From: Bacteroidales bacterium
GTDB lineage: Bacteria > Bacteroidota > Bacteroidia > Bacteroidales > Bacteroidaceae
Direction of reading: 5' to 3'
Length of the DNA: 37,805 bases
NCBI GenBank assembly: GCA_004557185.1
Contig: SFEP01000017.1
Location: 1-37,805 of the forward strand
Shown here: in pieces, positions 34,601 through 37,805 of the stretch
How positions within the stretch are numbered: the first letter of the stretch is position 1
How the letters are laid out: each line of letters starts with the position of its first letter
Notes under the pieces: generated by a model
The model's database searches: none
Told to the model about the DNA's origin: nothing
What the model saw: the letters and a program-made list of their open reading frames with translations, nothing else
Translations under genes and position numbers: made by a program

Positions 34601-35663
34601 CACCAACTACCACGCACTGCTTGACGCTCGTGAGGAGCAACGCCAGAAGGCACGCAGGGACTGGGAAACCATCGACAAAATCAAAGACCTCAAAGAGGGC
34701 TACCTCTCGCAGGTGGTGCACATTCTGAGCCAGCTCATCGTCAAGTATCACGCCATCGTCGTGCTCGAAGACCTCAACTTCGGTTTCAAGCGTTCACGCA
34801 TCAAGGTGGAGAAACAGGTTTACCAATCGTTCGAAAGGAAACTTATCGACAAACTCAATTACATGGTCAACAAGCGGCAGAACGCCACCCTGCCCGGTGG
34901 CCTCCTTAAGGCCTATCAGTTGGCCGAGCGTTTCACCAGTTTCAAGGAAATGGGCAAGCAAAGCGGCTTCCTCTTCTACGTAGATGCCTGGAATACCTCG
35001 AAAATTGACCCCGTTACAGGATTTGTCAACCTGCTCGATACGAACTACACGAACGTCAAAAATGCGAGGGATTTCTTTGATAAGTTCCTCAGCATACGCT
35101 ACAACCCCACGAACGATTGGTTCGAGTTTGAGTTCGATTACAACGACTTCCACAAAAAGGCCGAAGGCACCCGCACCCATTGGACCCTCTGCACCTGGGG
35201 CGAACGCATCGAGACGTTCCGCAACGGCGAGAAGAATGCACAGTGGGAAAACCGTGAGGTATGTCTTACCACAGAGTTCAAGCAGTTCTTCCAAGAATTC
35301 GGCATCGACCTGCACGCCGACTTGAAAGCAGCCATCGTCGAGCAGGAGGAAAAGAAGTTCTTCGAGCGCCTACTGCATCTGCTAAAACTCACATTGCAAA
35401 TGCGCAACAGTATCACGGGCACCGAAACGGACTATCTCGTGTCGCCAGTGGCCAACGCCGACGGCCTTTTCTACGACAGTCGCCGCAGCTCCACCGCCCA
35501 GCCGCAGAATGCCGACGCTAACGGCGCCTACAACATTGCACGAAAAGGGCTAATGCTCATCAGCAAAATCAAGCAGGCTGAGGATGTGGGCAAAATGAAA
35601 CTTGCCATTTCCAAGACCGAGTGGCTCTCCTTCGCCCAACAGAAACCCTATCTGCATGACTGA
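31698..35663 (+). CDS. cas12a: Cas12a (Cpf1), type V-A CRISPR effector nuclease
   Basis: The 1321-residue single effector processes its own crRNA and cuts DNA next to a T-rich PAM. It opens with the family signature LYPIDKTLCFEARPIGKTLE, then the REC lobe (to about 570). The WED/PAM-interacting region includes KKPYSRAKIKLNF, GWDENKE (Trp602) and MIPKCSTQ (Lys662). KDKRFTVDKFLFHVPI holds His896, matching the crRNA-processing His800 of AsCas12a. RuvC residues are Asp931 (GIDRGERHL), Glu1024 (VVLEDLNFGF) and Asp1273 (ADANGAYNIA); the Nuc-domain Arg is Arg1236 (LQMRNS). These correspond to As D908, E993, D1263 and R1226. All are present and the frame is unbroken, so it is predicted active. It overlaps cas4 by 8 bp. 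Confidence 0.98.
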   Translation: MITHFDDFIGLYPIDKTLCFEARPIGKTLENLLKSDMLKQDEHRAESYVKVKKLIDSYHKDFIERALSQGLDSTGSHVAAEKLAEYSVCYFSSNRDAKANEKLDSLSEELRQLVVKQLKQTEGFKNLFKKELIEVKGEEADLVKFVKSAPLEALQGMSRNEALAVISEFNGFTTYFGGFHENRQNIYTDKAQATAVAYRLIDENLPKFLDNVATYAKLAAVPDLKVQLEALSEAMKGLTGVAHVEQLFCVEHYDHLLTQCAIDTYNTVIGGRVDDSTPEHEHIQGINQYVNLYNQQHKEAKLPKMKTLYKQILSDRQSFSWLPESFECDLQVIDAVRSFNDAFTQHVLENSRLQNLLCTIGDYDTKGIYINNDRQLELISQRLCKHWNVIQEAILADMKNKDHATASKKETEAYEEQLKKTYKNTSCFSIYYIDECLKAYYESKKCDIDATTDNSASVSEDGLCMPPSIEAYFADLGATRISSEHADNLFVQIAQAQAEAASLLHATYSSSNPIMLEKESKEKIKNLLDAIKDLQSFVKPLIGGDKESYKDNRFVGELTVLWEVLDQLTPLYNMVRNYTTKKPYSRAKIKLNFANPTLFAGWDENKESDNATIILRRNGLYYLGIMDKGSKKLLNKTMPHEGECYEKMVYKLFKDASVMIPKCSTQKKDVKKHFAQSTDDYVLSGKEFLRPLTITKEIFDLNNVTYGGNKKYKKIQKGYLETMADPEGYDHAVKIWLQFCMDFLRSYKGTQCYDLSSVHVEEYADISSFYSYIDTLLYRITFKPVSVSFVQQWVDEGKMYLFQLYNKDFSAHSKGTPNMHTLYWKALFDPHNLADVVYKLNGQAEMFYRPKSIVCKKPTHPANQPIRQRRDTTKTSLFAYDLIKDKRFTVDKFLFHVPIRLNFKAKAYVNINNMVREYLKQAQATHVIGIDRGERHLLYLTVIDSHGNIVEQRSLNMIESFDAEHSMHTNYHALLDAREEQRQKARRDWETIDKIKDLKEGYLSQVVHILSQLIVKYHAIVVLEDLNFGFKRSRIKVEKQVYQSFERKLIDKLNYMVNKRQNATLPGGLLKAYQLAERFTSFKEMGKQSGFLFYVDAWNTSKIDPVTGFVNLLDTNYTNVKNARDFFDKFLSIRYNPTNDWFEFEFDYNDFHKKAEGTRTHWTLCTWGERIETFRNGEKNAQWENREVCLTTEFKQFFQEFGIDLHADLKAAIVEQEEKKFFERLLHLLKLTLQMRNSITGTETDYLVSPVANADGLFYDSRRSSTAQPQNADANGAYNIARKGLMLISKIKQAEDVGKMKLAISKTEWLSFAQQKPYLHD

Positions 35664-36225
35664 CTACATTCCGCTCTCCACGCTGAATGATTTCATCTTC
35701 TGCCCATACTCCATATACCTACACAACGTGTATATGGAGGCGGCAGAAGATGTTTATAAGGCACGCCCGCAAACCGCAGGCACCGAGGCACATCGCGGCA
35801 TTGACCAAAAGAGCGGTAGCACACGCCGGTGCGACCTCATGGCCATGCCCGTTTACTGCGACGAACTCGGCATAGCAGGCAAAATCGACCTCTTCAAGCA
35901 AGACCGACAACTGCTCATCGAACGCAAAAACAGGTTGCCCGCCATCTTCCGCGGGCAACTTTACCAACTATGGGGGCAGTACTTCTGTCTTAAAGAAATG
36001 GGCTATAACGTCAGCCAACTGGCCTTCTACGAAATCTCTACCAACAAGATGTTTCCCGTTGACCTTCCTCACGAAGCCGAAAAGCAGGAACTTGCCTCAT
36101 TCATCTCACGTTTCAAGGCGTATGACCCTGCAGTCACACCCTTCACAGTCAACCCCAACAAATGCGCCCACTGCATTTACTGCAACCTGTGCGACAAAAC
36201 TACCAGCGACAATGTTTACACATAA
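35656..36225 (+). CDS. cas4: CRISPR-associated exonuclease Cas4
   Basis: Cas4 trims prespacers and helps choose spacers next to a PAM, working with Cas1-Cas2. The 189-residue product has the RecB-nuclease residues His46 (EAHRG), Asp78 (GKIDLF), Glu89 and Lys91 (LIERKNR), and the Q-x3-Y type motif QLYQLWGQYF (101-110). Iron-sulfur cysteines are Cys16 (FIFCPY) and the cluster CAHCIYCNLC (170-179). The ATG at 35656 overlaps the cas12a stop by 8 bp, which suggests translational coupling; an upstream in-frame start (35602) would overlap further and is less likely. Confidence 0.96.
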   Translation: MTDYIPLSTLNDFIFCPYSIYLHNVYMEAAEDVYKARPQTAGTEAHRGIDQKSGSTRRCDLMAMPVYCDELGIAGKIDLFKQDRQLLIERKNRLPAIFRGQLYQLWGQYFCLKEMGYNVSQLAFYEISTNKMFPVDLPHEAEKQELASFISRFKAYDPAVTPFTVNPNKCAHCIYCNLCDKTTSDNVYT

Positions 36226-36235
36226 AGACATAGCC

Positions 36236-37192
36236 ATGCGCTCCATCTTCGTTATCAACAACGTGGAGCACAAACGTGGACTACGCGTGCAGAACGGGGA
36301 ACTGCTGCTCGAAGAACTCGATGGAGTTGAACGGCGAACGCTCACTAAGTTCCCCTTCACCAAGCTTCTTGTGCTCTTCATCATTGGCGATATCACCATC
36401 ACCACGCCGCTCATCGACAAGTGCCGGCAGTTCGGCGTGGCACTCGTGGTAGTGAAACCCACCCTCCGCCCCGTCTTTGTTTGGGCCAACTATGCCGAAG
36501 CCAATTACCTGCTTCGCAAGCGCCAGCATACCTTTCAGCCTCACGACCTCACCGTAGCCCGCACACTGGTTTACAACAAAACGCTCAACCAAAAAGCCCT
36601 GCTCGTCAAGACAAGGTGCAAGGATGCCTGCACCGCCGAAGCCATCAATGCCTGCGAAGCTGCCCTCCACACCCTCCCCGATATCACCGATTACAGCCAA
36701 CTCATGGGGCTCGAGGGCGCACTGGCCAAGGTCTACTTTACAGCCTACTTCCAGCACCTGCCTTGGCACGGTCGCCATGCCCGCACCAAGTGCGATGCCA
36801 TGAATGTCACACTCGACATAGGCTACACCATTCTCTTCAATTTCATGGAGTGCAACCTCCGCCTCTTTGGCTTCGACCTCTACATCGGCGTCTACCACCG
36901 CCTCTGGTTCAAGCGCAAGTCCCTTGTCTGCGACCTTGTCGAACCCTTTCGCTGCATCATCGACCACACCGTCCTGCTGGCCTTCAACCGCAAGCAGTTC
37001 TCTGAGAAGGACTTCACGCTTACCAAAAATGAATACCGCCTGAAGCATGAAAAGTGCGCCTACTACTACAAAGTCTTCTTCGATGCTCTGGTAAAGCGAA
37101 AAACCGAAATCTTTCAATACGTGCAGCAATTCTACCGGTGCTTCATGGCTCAGAAACCAGCCACGTCCTATCCTCTTTACACCTTTACATGA
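36236..37192 (+). CDS. cas1: CRISPR integrase Cas1
   Basis: Cas1 is the integrase that inserts new spacers at the leader end of the array. The 318-residue product has the beta-rich N-terminal domain and the alpha-helical catalytic domain with Glu160 (MGLEGALAKVYF), His221 (GVYHRLWFKR) and Glu236 (CDLVEPFR) as the metal-binding residues. The start ATG at 36236 leaves 10 bp after cas4; an in-frame ATG at 36212 would add 8 residues and overlap cas4 by 14 bp. It ends in an ATGA overlap with cas2. Confidence 0.96.
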   Translation: MRSIFVINNVEHKRGLRVQNGELLLEELDGVERRTLTKFPFTKLLVLFIIGDITITTPLIDKCRQFGVALVVVKPTLRPVFVWANYAEANYLLRKRQHTFQPHDLTVARTLVYNKTLNQKALLVKTRCKDACTAEAINACEAALHTLPDITDYSQLMGLEGALAKVYFTAYFQHLPWHGRHARTKCDAMNVTLDIGYTILFNFMECNLRLFGFDLYIGVYHRLWFKRKSLVCDLVEPFRCIIDHTVLLAFNRKQFSEKDFTLTKNEYRLKHEKCAYYYKVFFDALVKRKTEIFQYVQQFYRCFMAQKPATSYPLYTFT

Positions 37193-37458
37193 TTATCATC
37201 AGTTACGACATCTCCGACGATCGCAAGCGCAATCGCTTTGCCAAAATGATAACGAAACACGGAGCCATTAGGCTGCAGTTCTCTGTCTACGAGTTAAGGA
37301 ACACACAGCGCATCACAGACAACCTCATCACGCTCATCGAGTCATTCGCCCGCCACTTCGATGCTTCCGACAGTGTCATGCTCTTCGATGTAAATCACGA
37401 TAAAATCAAAAAATACGGTCGAGCCATCCACTTAGACCAGCCTGTCGTCTATTTCTAA
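37189..37458 (+). CDS. cas2: CRISPR adaptation protein Cas2
   Basis: Cas2 dimers hold two Cas1 dimers in the spacer-acquisition complex. The 89-residue product begins MIIISYDISDDRKRNRF, with the conserved Asp7 at the end of the first beta strand, and continues through the ferredoxin-like fold (RLQFSVYEL, SVMLFDVN) to its usual C-terminal strand QPVVYF. Its ATG overlaps the cas1 stop in ATGA, indicating coupled translation. Confidence 0.96.
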   Translation: MIIISYDISDDRKRNRFAKMITKHGAIRLQFSVYELRNTQRITDNLITLIESFARHFDASDSVMLFDVNHDKIKKYGRAIHLDQPVVYF

Positions 37459-37636
37459 ACAACAAACCTCCGTCTCTATGTTTTTGAGGAGCGATGTCTA
37501 AATGTTTCATTATCTTTATCTTATATACCTTCTGCAAGCCTACCCACAAGCGAGGTGTACGAGAAATCTCCGAAAAAATCCATCCCTTTTCCCCTCATTA
37601 TAAGTAATATTTCGTAATATTGCACACATAAATGGG
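37459..37636 (+). promoter_or_regulatory. CRISPR leader
   Basis: The 178 bp between cas2 and the first repeat are AT-rich and have no credible gene. They include two close copies of GTAATATT (37604-37611 and 37614-37621). The second overlaps TAATATTG (37615-37622), one mismatch from the -7 consensus, which would start transcription within about 10 bp of the first repeat. The orientation of the repeats (crRNA handle at the 3' end) agrees with transcription from here. Confidence 0.65.
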
Positions 37637-37805
37637 GGCTAACCCCATTCTTAAATTTCTACTTTCGTAGATGTTTGTGTGTGTGCGTATGTGCGCACGC
37701 AGGCTAACCCCATTCTTAAATTTCTACTTTCGTAGATGTGGCATATATTCTACACTTCACAAGCGGGCTAACCCCATTCTTAAATTTCTACTTTCGTAGA
37801 TCATT
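37637..37805 (+). CRISPR. type V-A CRISPR array, cut by the window edge
   Basis: Three identical 36-bp repeats are visible at 37637-37672, 37702-37737 and 37766-37801. They begin GGCTAACCCCATTC and end AATTTCTACTTTCGTAGAT, the Cas12a crRNA handle (stem TCTAC/GTAGA, loop TTTC). Two complete spacers are seen: 29 bp (37673-37701, GT-rich and low in complexity) and 28 bp (37738-37765); a third starts at 37802. The repeats are undegraded and next to cas2, so these are the leader-proximal, most recent spacers. The array length beyond the window is unknown. Confidence 0.98.

Overview
The window looks like chromosome from a G+C-rich member of the Bacteroidales (Prevotellaceae-like). The evidence is Bacteroidetes-type promoters (-7 box TAnnTTTG, sometimes with TTG/TTTG about 20 bp upstream) before many genes, a lack of Shine-Dalgarno sequences, and gene content typical of the group: secreted glycosidases, an S-type sulfatase, BspA-like leucine-rich repeats, a two-cysteine OxyR and a type V-A CRISPR locus. 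The species cannot be named from the sequence.

Layout. 1-246 is an 84-bp tandem repeat. 262-2718 encodes a secreted TPR protein and a secreted GHL10/DigH-like glycosidase. 2914-5146 holds pyrE and a secreted alkaline phosphatase. oxyR (minus strand) faces a pterin-synthase-like gene across a shared regulatory region with a candidate OxyR site. A tRNA-Leu(UAG) at 7391 precedes a dispersed repeat. Then come an AspT/YidE-type transporter (minus), a sulfatase, a small beta-barrel protein, cysC (minus) facing tsaE, a GH20 hexosaminidase with BspA-type repeats, and a YqiA-like hydrolase. Next are an unrecognised secreted protein and purA (both minus), a group of three small membrane-protein genes, a sodium:solute symporter, and a second, inverted copy of the dispersed repeat. 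A very large GH2 beta-galactosidase and a short GH127-like protein (both minus) follow, then an SF1 helicase.

The right end (30.6 kb onward) is a compact type V-A CRISPR-Cas operon: an XRE-ImmA/IrrE gene, cas12a, cas4, cas1 and cas2 (gaps of 15 bp or less, or overlaps), an AT-rich leader, and an array of which three repeats and two full spacers are visible before the window ends. All expected Cas12a nuclease and crRNA-processing residues are present, so the system looks intact. The operon is clearly less G+C-rich than its neighbours, which suggests acquisition by transfer.

How the genes work together. The glycosidases, sulfatase, phosphatase and transporters fit a life on host or dietary glycans; cysC, purA, pyrE and tsaE are housekeeping. 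In the CRISPR operon, Cas1-Cas2-Cas4 would acquire spacers, Cas12a would process crRNA and cut DNA, and the XRE-ImmA protein is placed to regulate the operon. The least explained parts are that regulator-protease gene, the 84-bp repeat that also forms the N-terminal leader of the beta-galactosidase, and the inverted pair of about 280-bp intergenic elements.
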